Of a stretch of DNA of 64,000 bases, positions 42,478 through 53,248 are shown in pieces. Position 1 is the stretch's first letter; every line of letters starts with the position of its first letter. The translations under genes and the position numbers were made by a program. Source of the stretch: Diploptera punctata (Eukaryota; Arthropoda; Insecta; Blattodea; Blaberidae); assembly GCA_030220185.1 (NCBI GenBank), contig JASPKZ010008350.1:2204501-2268500 (forward strand). The letters run 5' to 3'. The notes beneath the pieces were generated by a model. That model saw nothing but the letters and a program-made list of their open reading frames with translations, made no database searches and was not told where the DNA came from.

Positions 42478-42795
42478 ATATATATTCAACAATGCCTCCA
42501 GGTTGTCTTTATGACTTTATAACATGTCTGGTATTCTATACTGGCATTGGCGGAATTGTAACTCACTTTTTAAATTGGGGCGCTTGGTGGCGGATTTATG
42601 TTACCCGAATGATTTGATGGGTGATGAATGATAATCAAGCGCCAGGAGTGTCCTTAAACATAAACTTAACCTCAATTCAGACAATTGGAACCCATAAGAC
42701 TAATTGCTTTTAAAAAATCCTGTTGTCTGACGGGGATCGAACCTGGGATCCCATGAATTGCAATCAGAAGCTCTCACTACTAGCCCAAGAGGCTT
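42478..42795 (-). repeat. SINE-D copy 2
   Basis: Minus-strand SINE-D. Head CTCTTGGGCTAGTAGTGAG and B-box GGTTCGATCCCCGTCAGAC; body GACACTCCTGGCGCTTGATT and GCCAATGCCAGTATAG. Same order as 31935-32255. Left edge abuts a short TA run. Confidence 0.88.
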
Positions 42796-43048
42796 GTCTT
42801 AAATATGTGTTTAAATAAAATCTTAAATAATTTTAAAATGTTATAATTTTTTGTCTAATATTACGGCTTACATATATAAAATATGTTTGGTTTCTATATT
42901 TGATAGATTAACTCAATATTTCAGCCGTTTTATTAAAACTATTGACCATAAATTCTATTGATGCTATGAATATTTCATATTGACAAATTAAAAAAATCGT
43001 ATAATAATAACAATAATAATAATCATAATAATAATAATAATCATAATA

Positions 43049-43240
43049 ATAAGGCTTATCATTTGATGAGTCAGCTATAATAGAAAATACTGATCCTACA
43101 GTTATTCAGTATGTAGAAAAACTCTTTAATATTCTGTAATTAATTAATAATAATAATTAGTTGTAATAATAATAGTTGTAATAATAACAACCATAGTATC
43201 TGTAATAACAGTAATAATAGTAATAATAATAATAATAATG

Positions 43241-43280
<40 letters not shown>

Positions 43281-43430
43281 GGGTTATCATTTGATGAGTC
43301 AGCTATGATAGAAAATACTGATCCTACAGTTATTCAGTATGTAGAAAAACTCTTTAATATTCTGTAACTAATTAATTAATAATAATAATAATTAGTTGTA
43401 ATAATAATAGTTGTAATAGTAACAACTCCG
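43049..43430 (+). repeat. Tandem duplication, second unit split by LINE-I
   Basis: Unit 1 (43049-43279) and unit 2 (from 43280) share TTATCATTTGATGAGTCAGC, CAGTTATTCAGTATGTAGAA, and TTAGTTGTAATAATAATAG, with TAA runs between. Unit 2 continues after the LINE-I insertion at 46732 (CATAGTATCTGTAATAACAG). Each unit has an 87-bp open segment ending in TAA, 43053-43139 and 43281-43367, giving SFDESAIIENTDPTVIQYV and more, with one Ile/Met difference. Confidence 0.85.
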
Positions 43431-43554
43431 CCATGGCCGGTCCCAAGCCCGGATGAGAAAGGAGGAGGGGGAGGAGTAACAACCTCGTTAAAAAACCAGG
43501 GTTCAGTTGGCTCCGACTGATAGTACTCTGTAAGGGCCCCTAGCCAGGGTTACG

Positions 43555-44710
43555 GTGAAGACCTCAACGGCAAAGTCGGCGCAGAAGGAGTCCTTCATCA
43601 CGGCGGATCTGGCGGAAGAGGCAACCCTATCTCTAAGGGAAATAGAGAAACGCTGCCTTGCGGTGAAGAGGGATCTTCAAAGGCTATGGAGGAAAACCCA
43701 GACAGAAATTTTCCTGGTCCTCCAGGTTGGGGGTTTATGCTGTGGGCCAGCTCCCCACACATTAGAAAAAAAAAACAAAATGCTAAAAGACCAAATCAAT
43801 CAAAGCCGGACAGAAAAAAGTATGAAAGACAAAAGCAACGAAAACGGACATTGAATATAGGCACGTGGAATGTACGAGGAATTAGAAACAAAATTAATGA
43901 AGTAGCAGGAGAATTATTCCAGAACAATATAGATATTGCAGCAGTGACGGAAACAAAAAGAAAGGATCGGGAAATTCATATTTAGGAAACTACATACATT
44001 TTTGGTCAGGTGTAAATAAATCAAAAAGAGCTAAAGCAGGAGTATCAATGTTTGTAAAAAAGAAATACAGTAAAAACATAACAGAATATGAACATATTAA
44101 TGAAAGATGCCTAAAGATTAAAATGAAGCTTATGGGAAGAACAATGGTGTTCTTAGCAGTCTACGCACCAACAGATGATGCTGCACAGAGTCAGAAAGAA
44201 AAGTACTATTCAGTATTAGTGGAACAAATTGAGAAAATACGAAGTAATGAAGAATTAATACTAATGGGAGATTTAAATGGGAAAGTGGGTAGAAGAAACA
44301 ATGGTGAAGCAGTAGGAAAATATGGGGAACAAGAAGTCAACGATAATGGAAATAGAATCATAGAGATGTGCAAACAACATAAATTAAAGATAGTAAACAC
44401 ATTTTTCGACCATAAGGATATTCATAAATTTACTTGGGAACGACCTAGTCTCAATCAGAAATCAATAATAGACTACATAATTGTAAAGCAAAATACTTCC
44501 TTATTTATTAAGGACTCAAGGGTTAAAAGAGGAGCAAATTGTGGTTCTGACCACTATCTACTCACAGCACAGATCATCCCCAAATTCCCTACAGGGAAAA
44601 AAGTGCATGATGAAGCAAGGGAATCAACAATGCAACCGAAGCAGGAAAAAAATTTAAACTGTATTTATTTAATCAGGATAGTATCAAAAACTTATATAAA
44701 GAAAGACTGA
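43555..44710 (+). pseudogene. LINE-I endonuclease region, frameshifted
   Basis: Frames 43686-43985 and 44048-44710 carry FPGPPGWGFML, TLNIGTWNVRGIRNKI, AVTETKRKD, then VFLAVYAPTDD, LILMGDLNGKVGRR, KSIIDYIIVKQ and CGSDHYLLTAQ. These are the APE endonuclease motifs, including the catalytic E (TETK), D-N (GDLNG) and SDH. A frameshift near 43983 separates the two. The upstream frame at 43555 has an ADLAEEATLSLREIE segment in another phase; whether it is ORF1, leader or an overlapping frame cannot be settled. More frameshifts at about 44660 and 44840-44890 cut it from the RT. Confidence 0.85.
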
Positions 44711-44900
44711 GGATTAAAATTGAGAATTTGGATTACAAGGAAGACATAGAAGAAGAATATAATCAATTAAAGGAAATAATACATTCGGCAGCAAAAGAAG
44801 CATTAGGCACAATAAATAAAAACACAAAATACCCAAGATTGGTGGAATGATGATATTGAAGAATTAACCAAAAGAAGAAGAAAAATGCTACTTAGAATGG

Positions 44901-46712
44901 TTGGCAAATAAAACAACAGAAAATTGGATAGAATACAAGAGAACAAACGCCAAAGTTAAAAGGAAAGTGATAGAAGAAAAAAACAAATTATGGAAAAGCA
45001 AATGCCAAGAAATAGAAAGTTATATAGGAGGATCACAATCATCAGAAGTATGGAGATTTCTAAAAACACTGAAAACCAACCAAGGACCCAGCAAGATAAA
45101 TTTGTTAGCAAAATCAGACGCAGAAAAACATTACAAAGCTTTACTGTCAGAAACTAGAAATGAGTTTATGGAAACAACAGAAAATCCATCCATAGAAATG
45201 AACGCCCTGGAATTTGATACAATAGATATAGAATTAGAAATTCAAACCCTAAAGAATAAAAAGGCACCAGGGCCGGGAAACATACCAAATGAGTTAATTA
45301 AATATGGCCCAAAAAATTTAATAGGTAGATTGAGGGACTTGTATAATAAGTGCATTGCAATACAGAAGATTCCTGATGAATGGAAAATAAGCTACATAGT
45401 ACCAATATACAAGAAGGGCGATAGAAGAGACGCAAAAAACTACAGAGGACTAAGTATAAATAACACATTATATAGAATATTTACGAAGTTATTAAAAACA
45501 AAGTTACAAAAAGATGTTAAAGACAAATTAGGAGAAGATCAAAATGGATTCAGACCAGGAAGGTCATGTGTTGACAATATATTTGCAATACAACAGTTAA
45601 TTGAAAAACGGACTGCAGTTGGAGAAGAAACCCATTTGACAATGATAGATTTAGAGAAAGCTTATGACTCAATTCCGAGGAACAAATTATGGGAAGTATT
45701 GGAGAAACACAATATTGACAGAAACCTAATAGAAATTATTAAACAAACCTATAAAGATAACTCCGCTTATGTTAAAATGGGAAATATAATGTCTAATCCT
45801 ATAAACACCTCAAAGGGATTGAAACAAGGGTGCAGTCTATCACCAATTTTATTTAATATTTATGTAGAATTTATATTAACGAAATGGAAACAAAGCTGCA
45901 AAGGTATGGGGATCCCAATAGGCAATAGATTTTTGCTGACATTACAATTTGCCGATGATCAACTGGTTTTAGCGCAGGACTATTTTGATATGGAATTCAT
46001 GATAAAAAGGTTGAAAAGCACATATGAATCATGGGGTCTCACAGTAAATTTACAAAAAACAGAATATCTGGCAATAAATAGCAATGAAAGAGAAAACTTA
46101 GTATTGGAAGATGGAATCCAAATAAAGCAAGTGAAACAAACTAAATATTTGGGAATGATTATGGATAACATCGAAGGTATAGGCAAAGAGAACATAAAAC
46201 ATAGAATTGAATTGAGTAGCAAAATAATATCATCATTAAATTCCATATGGTGGGATAAGCATATTTGGAAAGACACAAAAAAATATATTGGTAAAACATT
46301 GGTGGAATCTGTTGCAATGTACGGAAGTGAGGTATGGACAATCAATAAGTACTACAAGAATAGACTAATAGCTCTAGAAATGGATTATTTACGAAGAAGT
46401 GCCAGAAAGTCTAGATTAGAACGTGTCACAAATAAGGAAATTAGAAACAAAATGGAAGCAGAAGAAAGCATAATTGAAAGAATTGAGGAAAAGGAATTAA
46501 AGTGGTTAGGACATGTTTTAAGAATGGAAGATGAGCGATGGCCGAAGCAACTATATGAATGGCATCCAAACAGAAAGAAGAAAAGAGGAAGACCAAGGTT
46601 AACATGGAAGGAAAACATGAAGACAGTAATGCAAGCTAGAGGGCTAAGCATCGAAGATGCCCAAGACCGTAGGCTTTGGAGGTTTGGCACAGGAAGACGG
46701 CAGCAGCTGTAA
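44901..46712 (+). CDS. LINE-I reverse transcriptase, 603-codon open frame
   Basis: Uninterrupted RT-containing frame. In order: linker rich in Lys/Glu (residues 1-110), KNKKAPGPGNIPNELIK (about 117), VPIYKKGDRRDAKNYRGLSI (about 168), GFRPGRSCVDNIFAIQQL (about 217), LEKAYDSIPRNKLWEVL (about 250), GLKQGCSLSPILFNIYVE (about 306), the catalytic QFADDQLVLAQ (about 350), KTEYLAI (about 386), KYLGMIMD (about 415) and a C-terminus with LKWLGHVLRMEDERW and KKRGRPRLTW. All RT catalytic positions are kept. The Met at 44901 is only the first Met after a frameshift, so the native protein would include the endonuclease upstream. A product in this form is unlikely to mobilise the element. Confidence 0.88.
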   Translation: MANKTTENWIEYKRTNAKVKRKVIEEKNKLWKSKCQEIESYIGGSQSSEVWRFLKTLKTNQGPSKINLLAKSDAEKHYKALLSETRNEFMETTENPSIEMNALEFDTIDIELEIQTLKNKKAPGPGNIPNELIKYGPKNLIGRLRDLYNKCIAIQKIPDEWKISYIVPIYKKGDRRDAKNYRGLSINNTLYRIFTKLLKTKLQKDVKDKLGEDQNGFRPGRSCVDNIFAIQQLIEKRTAVGEETHLTMIDLEKAYDSIPRNKLWEVLEKHNIDRNLIEIIKQTYKDNSAYVKMGNIMSNPINTSKGLKQGCSLSPILFNIYVEFILTKWKQSCKGMGIPIGNRFLLTLQFADDQLVLAQDYFDMEFMIKRLKSTYESWGLTVNLQKTEYLAINSNERENLVLEDGIQIKQVKQTKYLGMIMDNIEGIGKENIKHRIELSSKIISSLNSIWWDKHIWKDTKKYIGKTLVESVAMYGSEVWTINKYYKNRLIALEMDYLRRSARKSRLERVTNKEIRNKMEAEESIIERIEEKELKWLGHVLRMEDERWPKQLYEWHPNRKKKRGRPRLTWKENMKTVMQARGLSIEDAQDRRLWRFGTGRRQQL

Positions 46713-46731
46713 AAACCCGAAGATAGATAGA

Positions 46732-46815
46732 TGTAATAGTAACAATCATAGTATCTGTAATAACAGTAATAATAATAATAATAATAATAATGGTAATAAT
46801 AATAATAATAATAAT
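46732..46815. repeat. (TAA)n-rich continuation of the duplicated unit
   Basis: Right part of the split tandem unit, with CATAGTATCTGTAATAACAG then TAA/TGGTAA repeats. Confidence 0.85.
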
Positions 46816-46849
46816 GGTAATATATTTATGTTGGCAAATTCAGGGCTAT

Positions 46850-47670
46850 AAGACTTATTCCACTCAACTAAGATCAATATACAAAATTAATATGAAAATA
46901 TAAAATGCACATATTTACTCAATCATAAGGACATAAAAAATATAAGATAATGTAGAATATTACATATGGCCTTACTTTATATACTTTAAAGAGGATCATA
47001 TACGAGTATTAGGAAATATAGTTTTAGAATATCACAGTATACTTTATTTTTAGTAAAATATTTGGTTAACATAAATCTATTTACGTTTGTTAACACTGTT
47101 ACACAAACTTAGTTTACTTGACAGGAAAATTAAACAATAGAGTGAAACGTAAATGTATTTTTTTAAAGAGCATTAGACCAGTTATTAAATAATATTGTTA
47201 TAAATTAGGTCGTTTTAATTATATTTCATTGTAATAGGAAGTAACACGTGTAGATTAGTAAGCGTGGTAAGTTCGCAAGTTGAATAAACTTGTTTTCATT
47301 GATTTTTAGAAAGATTATCTCTTTCCGAAGGGAAATGCAGAGTGTGCCACCTGTTGCAACCGATGAATAATTTCATCAATGAGCACTGCAAGTTGTTCGA
47401 TACCTTCGTAGAATGGAACTTGTATAAGTAGCCCTAGAGAAAACATCGCATGTCAACTTAATTTATAAATTATTTATACTTGACTTTGAAATGACAAATA
47501 TAGCTCATTGTAAAATAACATTTGTGTCATTCATTAGCGAGACTAATCGGTTATTCCAATTTAAAATTGTTATGACGTTTAACCATGTTCGTAGCATGTT
47601 CCTGTAAATATTATATGACTTCTGAAAATATACTTTTAAAATTCATGACGAAACACCGTTGAGGTTACTA
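46850..47670. other. No recognisable feature
   Basis: AT-rich, no frames or repeats of note. Confidence 0.4.
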
Positions 47671-47798
47671 TGTAAAATTTACAATATAAAAATAGAATAC
47701 ATGAGATCTCAGTCTTCCTCAACTTTGGATGTAGGGCGTGGGGTACTTTTGGAGCACATGTTCCATCTTCAGCTTGAAAATTAGTAGGCCTACTAGTT

Positions 47799-48043
47799 TG
47801 AAAAAAGAAGAGAGTATAACCTACAGACGAATGTTGCTATTGATTTTGAGAAGGCATTTGATCGTGTTGATAGAGATAAGTTATGGAAAATAATGGAAAT
47901 ACATGGCTACCCAGCAAAATTAATTTATGTGATAAAACGTTTGTATGTAAAGTCTCAAATTATAATAAATATAGGCACATCAATGACCGAAGCTATTTTA
48001 ATAAATAGAGGTGTAAGACAAAGGTGTAGTTTATCACCTATCC

Positions 48044-48117
<74 letters not shown>

Positions 48118-48911
48118 GACATCATCCAAAATTAGAAAAAGTATTGTTAATATAGGTATAACAACGGTCCGTTTTAAAATTTTTAACGTTTTACTGTATC
48201 CTGACGATGTGGTTATTATTCAAGAAAATTAAAATAATTTGCAGTACTCTTTACATCAATTAAATCAGTTATGCCAAGAATATAATTTCAAAATATCGAA
48301 AGAAAAAACAAAAGTAAAGGCATTTTGGGGAAACGATCATATAAGATCAAAAATCGTAATAGACAAAAAACCTCTGGAACAAGTAACAAATTTTAATTAT
48401 TTGGGTTGTAATTTTACTATCGACACAAAAATTGAAAGAGACATACACATGAAACTGTCGAAATTTCAAATGATATGCGGAACTATACATAAAACATTAA
48501 AGAATAAAACAAGAAGATATACTAGATTGAAGTTTTATAAAACATTGGCAGTTCCTGCATTACTTTATGGGAGTGAAACTTGGGTAATGACCAAAAAATT
48601 GCAAAGCAAAATACAAAGCGCAGAAATGAACTTCCTTAGAAGAACAAAAGGCTGCACAAGATTGGATCGGATAAGGAATGAAGATATAAGAACAGAGTTA
48701 AATATATATCCATTGGATGAGAAAATCAGAGAATATAGAGAGGAATGGTTTACACATGTGGAAAGAATGAATATAACAAGATTACAAAGAGCAGCATTCA
48801 ACTACAAGCCAAGAGGTTCAAGGAATGTAGGAAGGCTAATGAAAAGATGGACAGAACAACTGTGAGGTGGAACAGGCAATTTGACTTGCCTGTGAAGTGA
48901 AGAAGAAGAAG
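47799..48911 (+). mobile_element. LINE-III copy with RT palm and C-terminus
   Basis: A 5'-truncated LINE from about the middle of the RT. Near 47820 it gives NVAIDFEKAFDRVDRDKLWK, then VRQRCSLSPILFNIYI, a (TA)n tract, YPDDVVIIQE (catalytic region, with P for the usual A), then frame 48239-48865 with KISKEKTKVKAFWG, FNYLGCNFTID, LLYGSETWVMTKK, EMNFLRRTKGCTRLDRIRNE and GSRNVGRLMKRWTEQL. The 3' UTR has the hairpin CAGGCAATTTGACTTGCCTG and a (GAA)n tail. Frames are broken near the microsatellite. Confidence 0.9.
48049..48113. repeat. (TA)n tract inside the RT coding
   Basis: About 65 bases of TA repeat replace what should be a short FNIYI-to-ND junction after motif LSPILFN. The frame reads through it as repeated Ile-Tyr. 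Sequence resumes with AATGACATCATCC, the ND.I expected next. Confidence 0.95.
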
Positions 48912-49464
48912 ACTAGTTGTTGGTGAGAATCTTGACGTCACTGGGTGAGTTCTCATTAAGCAGGTAGTGTTTCTACTTTATTTTAATATCTGATATGCTT
49001 AATGAAAACTCGCCCAGTGACATCAACCCGCTGTACAAGATTCTCACAAATAACTAGAACCAATTTACAAGCTGAAAATGGAGCAGGTGCTCCGAAAGTA
49101 CTCCACATCCGACATCCAAAGTTGAGGAAGACTGAGATCTCAGATATTGTATTTTTATGTTGTAAATTTTATTTCTGAAAATGTATTACCGCTAATTTAA
49201 CATTTCTTGCACCAAAGAAGCGATCTCAGAAGTTTGATTTGGAACACTAATTCATCTAGAGATATTTCTCTTCATTTCATCTCCATCGGGCAATGTAGAT
49301 AAGGAAACAAAGATTTCAGACCTATTACATAAAGTTGCACACTTATGTGATTGGAACATGTGGATATGAGCCAGCTGCAGGAAGGTAGTCCAGAGCATTT
49401 TAGATTGTCATAACATGCAAGATGTTACAGCACCATTTTCTTTTTATTGCTGGAGGCAAGAAAG

Positions 49465-50180
49465 CATAGCATCATTATCATCATCATCCAGGGATTAATC
49501 CTGTTGGCTCGTTCCGGTTTCATGAAAGCTAGAATTGTTAAAATTGTTCAGACCATCTTCTGTGTGGGCGACCAACATTTCTCCTTCCGTGCGGTTTATA
49601 ATTTAGCAATAATTATGGAAATCTTCCTTCTGGCATTCTATCAATAAGTTCTTTCCAGTCGTTCCTATATTTAATTATTCGGACTATAAGTTTGAAAATA
49701 TTTAGTTCCTTTCTTATACGAGTATCTTCATTTATTTTCTTATTCAGCAGAGTATATCCTGCTATATATCTTAAAATTCGCATCTCAGCTGCTTCCAATC
49801 TTTGTTCTTGTCTTTCAGTGATCGTCCAACATTCTGATCCATACATCAATATACGAACAGCCATTACATTATAAAATTTAATTTTTGTTTCTTTTCTTGT
49901 GTTTTTAAGGGTTCTTTTAATAGTGCCATAGATTAGATTAAATTTATTTATTTTGTCATTAATATCTTCAATTTTAACATATGATAAATTGAAACCAAGA
50001 TATTTAAAACTGTTCACCTGCTCTAAAATGTTATTATCAATTACTATTTTTGCTCTTAAGGTATCATGTCCTTTAAATGCTAACATTTTAGTTTTATTCT
50101 TTGAAATATTTAAATTGTAATTGACACTTATTTTTTTCCAAATTAAAAATAGCTCTTTGTAGATCATCTTCTGAACTGGA
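49465..50180 (-). mobile_element. LINE-III fragment with 184-codon RT tail
   Basis: Minus strand. Frame 50167-49613 gives FLIWKKISVNYNLNISKNKT, KMLAFKGHDTLRAKIVID, FKYLGFNLSYVKIEDIND, RILMYGSECWTITERQ and EMRILRYIAGYTLLNKKINE, the post-catalytic RT tail. The last part of the C-terminus and 3' UTR run through 49610-49470, ending in GAAACCGGAACGAGCCAACA (minus) and an ATG/GAT-rich tail at 49468-49487. Palm motifs absent. Confidence 0.85.
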
Positions 50181-50184
50181 AATC

Positions 50185-51625
50185 ATAGCATTTCTATTAA
50201 TTGACCACTAGGGAATGGTGGGTACAATAATATACTACTCCCAGGCACTACATACTAGTATCTCTTCCCAAAACTCTAAAGAGAATGCTGTTCGGCATAA
50301 GGGCCGGCAAATGGTAACTCTAAATCTTAATGGCAATGCTCCGGAATATCCAACCAATGTTGGCTGGATTACAAAATCCCATGGAGTGTTTTCTCTTTGT
50401 GAACAAAGTTATCAACCTATGCTATCTTTAATTTGAGTTCCCACGGCTGGACTGCCAAGTGAATAGTACGAGATTCGCCTAGAATAGCGAGGCTCATTCG
50501 GTGCTGATCGGCTTTCCGACTCTCGGCTTGTCGGCAGTGCTGTTTCTCACTCCCTATTCTGATGTGATAACATTCACAACCCACCTCAACCAGTGACCTG
50601 TTAGGCAGAGCACATCTTGCCGCCAAATGGCTAAGGTTAATTACTACAGCCCCATCTTGATGTCCACAAAGGTATTAGCTGCTACGATGCCTAAATAGGA
50701 CCCAGTACGCAGCCAGGTCGATGCCATTCATCGCCACTACTACGTATGTAGTGGGTATAAAGAAAGTTTTATTTTAACTATCTCGGTACCTTATTGAACT
50801 CACAGTCTCATGGATTGCCTATCTATGCCCTAGGCTTTCGTAATGACCTTCTTCCTAACGGTTTTCGAGTACATTAGGATCACGAATGTCGTGGCAACGA
50901 ATTTCTGAATGTTTCTGAACGAAGTTACATTTAGGAGTAACGTTCTTAGCCTTACTGTTTGTGGCTGTCTATGACTGCTAATTTAACATAATTTAGAGTT
51001 ATTCTCAGTATTTATTCTCCATGTATAATTTAACACATTTTCACGCTATAATACCTTATTTAATATAAATACCGCAACATAGGACTTTCATCACTTCACA
51101 GCATATAGACTAGTCATTCCCAAAGTTGTTTCTATCGACCACCAGGAGTCGAACCTGACCTGTAGGCCTAAGGGTAAACAAAACATAAGATGTAGATGGG
51201 GGTCCATGAGAGCGGATCACATTTAAGCAGGTTGTGATTAAAATTGACATGTAGTTAACGAGACAAAAAAAGATTTTTGTGACTTTTGATTACAGGCCCT
51301 ATTATTCCAAGATTCCGCATATAAAATTACATACCTCAGGGAATCAGGGGCTACCGAACATTAGATAGATTTAGTTTTAAAATAAATCTAAATTTACATT
51401 TGCTTTAACTTTAAAAATAATGTATAAGTATTGGTTGCTTGTTCTTTTTTAATTATTAGGCCTATATTATATTATTATTATTGTTATTATTATTATGTAT
51501 ATAATTTTAAAATAATGTATTTGTTTAAATTCTAGATTGGATTTCTTTAATGTACTTACAAATGTACTATAATATGTATATTGTAGGCTTTATATAACCT
51601 TATTGAAAATCGGCAGTTATTTATA
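50185..51625. other. No recognisable feature
   Basis: Moderate GC, unique-looking sequence. Short frames at 50215-50436 and 50417-50626 overlap on opposite strands and show no known motif. One of the larger stretches not explained by repeats seen here. Confidence 0.35.
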
Positions 51626-51629
51626 TATT

Positions 51630-51690
51630 TGTGTCGGTTGAGTGGAAAAGAAGACCTTATGGCCTTAACTCTATCAAAATATATTAAATA
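51630..51690 (+). mobile_element. LINE-V 3'-end scrap
   Basis: GGTTGAGTGGAAAAGAAGAC, CTTATGGCCTTAACTCT and ATCAAAATATATTAAATA: the LINE-V terminus again, with decayed tail. Confidence 0.7.
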
Positions 51691-52228
51691 TATGAGAATG
51701 TCATATCCTCTTCCCGGTACCTGAGGTCGCGTCATGGTGACAGAATCTACTTTACACATTTTAGTTAAACAATGAGTGTACATTTTTTATTAAGTGATTT
51801 AAATACCTCAGTAATAGTATTCTTTGCACAGTTGATAACTTGTTTTATGAATGTGGTATTAATATTAATATTTATCAATATTATAAGGTGATGTCTTATA
51901 TATAACCGACAGATAGCAATTCAATACACTTTATTCTTCTCCTTCGTATTTTTCATGTATAGTCTTTAGCTCTTCTTCCATTACGTATATTTTATTATTA
52001 GTCATCATCATCTTCAAGGTATGGGCCTGTTGGCCCGTTCCGCTCCTCGGTGCACTATATTCTGCAGGTGCAGGTCGTCCTTCCAACGACGTTTTGGTCT
52101 TCCTGCATTTATTTTGCCTAGAGGTTTATAATGAAGCAGCTGTTTTGATAAACGATTATTTGGCATTCTTTGTATATGTTCAAACCAATTACATTTATTT
52201 CTGTGTATTCTCTCGTTTATATTATATA

Positions 52229-53248
52229 CTAGCGTTCCCGGCAGACGTTGTCCTGCCCGAACGTCCAATTCTCATGTCATGGGCGGACGATAAAAATATG
52301 TTACTTTTTACCATAACATTCAGCAATTAGGACGTAATTAGATATTATTAAATAAGTTCGCAAGAAAACCTCTTACAGCCTTCTGTTGTGACTCAAGAAG
52401 TGTGAATGATGACGTCACATAGTTATGTCGGAACATAACGATAATGCAGATGACCACGCATCTGACACAAAAAAAAAATCATATAACCCGATCGCCGCGC
52501 CACCTACCGAGTCCAATTGTGAATCTAAACCATCCAGGGACCCACTCAAACACACAGGAGTTTTTAATTTCGGATTTAAAGTAAACCTCCACTTCTAAAT
52601 TGTAACCTCCTTTGCAGGTAAGTTAAGAACCGTCATATAACAATTATATTAGAGTGAAGAAGAAAGATAAATTGATGAGAGTGAGTCAAAACAGTTCTCC
52701 CCCCCCCGCTAGATTTCATTTCTGACCCACTGTGCACCGGTCCCATACTGGCCGAAATTCCATGAGAAAAATTTCTTCCCCCGTAGAGACTCGAACCAGC
52801 ATAAGTCCCGTAGTTCTGCGCCAAGACTTCTTGCCTTAACCACTCGGCTACGGCGCGAGACTCTTGGTATAAATGAAAGACAAAAATGGTTTTTGTGAGT
52901 TATCCGTAAGAGATAAACATATGCTATCGCGGACGTTTTTGTAGAGCTCTTTGAGATATTCAAGTCTGTGTACATTAATTTTGTGTATTTCTTATGGTTT
53001 AGGCAGCATAAGCCATTTAAGCGTCCAAAGAGCTACTTTTTTCAAGTTTTCCACCACAAAAGGCGATTTTTAAGGGTGTAGGAGTTGAATATCACAACTC
53101 TCTTATAGCCTATGTTCATCCCGGGAATCTCCTGAACATTTTGCAAAAAAAAACCCATCACAATCGGATCAACGGTATGGCCGAGCATAAAGTACGAACA
53201 AACAAACAAACATACCAATAAACAAACATTAATTTTTATATATAAGAT
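52229..53248 (-). mobile_element. Helitron-like element inside LINE-III, 1020 bp
   Basis: On the minus strand it starts TCTTATATATAAAAATTAAT at 53248 with A before it, and ends CTGCCGGGAACGCTAG at 52229 with T after it, the A^T rule. A 3' hairpin GGCAGGACAACGTCTGCC lies 7 bases before CTAG. The 5' 380 bases match the Helitron at 21043 (GATCCGATTGTGA, AACATAGGCTATAAGAGAGT, CTCTTACGGATAACTCACAA); the 3' half does not. A truncated SINE-C lies inside. Confidence 0.82.
52712..52860 (-). repeat. SINE-C copy 3, 3'-truncated
   Basis: Minus strand: GCGCCGTAGCCGAGTGGTTA, GCTGGTTCGAGTCTCTACGG, GAATTTCGGCCAGTATGGG, stopping after GTGCACAGTGGGTCAG. The last 150 bases of the family are absent. Nested in the Helitron after TTTATACCAAGA. 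Confidence 0.85.

Larger units (their letters stand above)
43426..46731 (+). mobile_element. LINE-I copy 2, full length with TSD
   Basis: A 3306-bp element flanked by a perfect 14-bp duplication TGTAATAGTAACAA at 43412-43425 and 46732-46745. From 5': GC-rich leader starting CTCCGCCATGGCCGG, endonuclease (frameshifted), linker, a long open RT frame, and a 3' end GATAGATAGATG right after the stop. The leader shares GGGTTACGGTGAAGACCTCA with the fragment at 23955-24345. The best-preserved LINE in the window; dead because of frameshifts in the 5' half. Confidence 0.95.
47674..49171. repeat. Palindromic element split by LINE-III
   Basis: The left arm, 47674-47798 plus 48912-48962, and the right arm, about 48997-49171, are reverse complements: AAAATTTACAATATAAAAAT, GAGATCTCAGTCTTCCTCAA, CTTTGGATGT, GAGCACATG/GAGCACCTG, CAGCTTG, then GTGAGAATCTTG, GTCACTGGGTGAGTT and CATTAAGCA. 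The centre is about 34 bases. A LINE-III at 47799-48911 interrupts the left arm, flanked by ACTAGTT at 47792-47798 and 48912-48918. Confidence 0.85.

Noticed and set aside
45980..46690. Minus-strand frames of 100-121 codons opposite the LINE-I RT
   Set aside because: Shadows of the RT coding strand.
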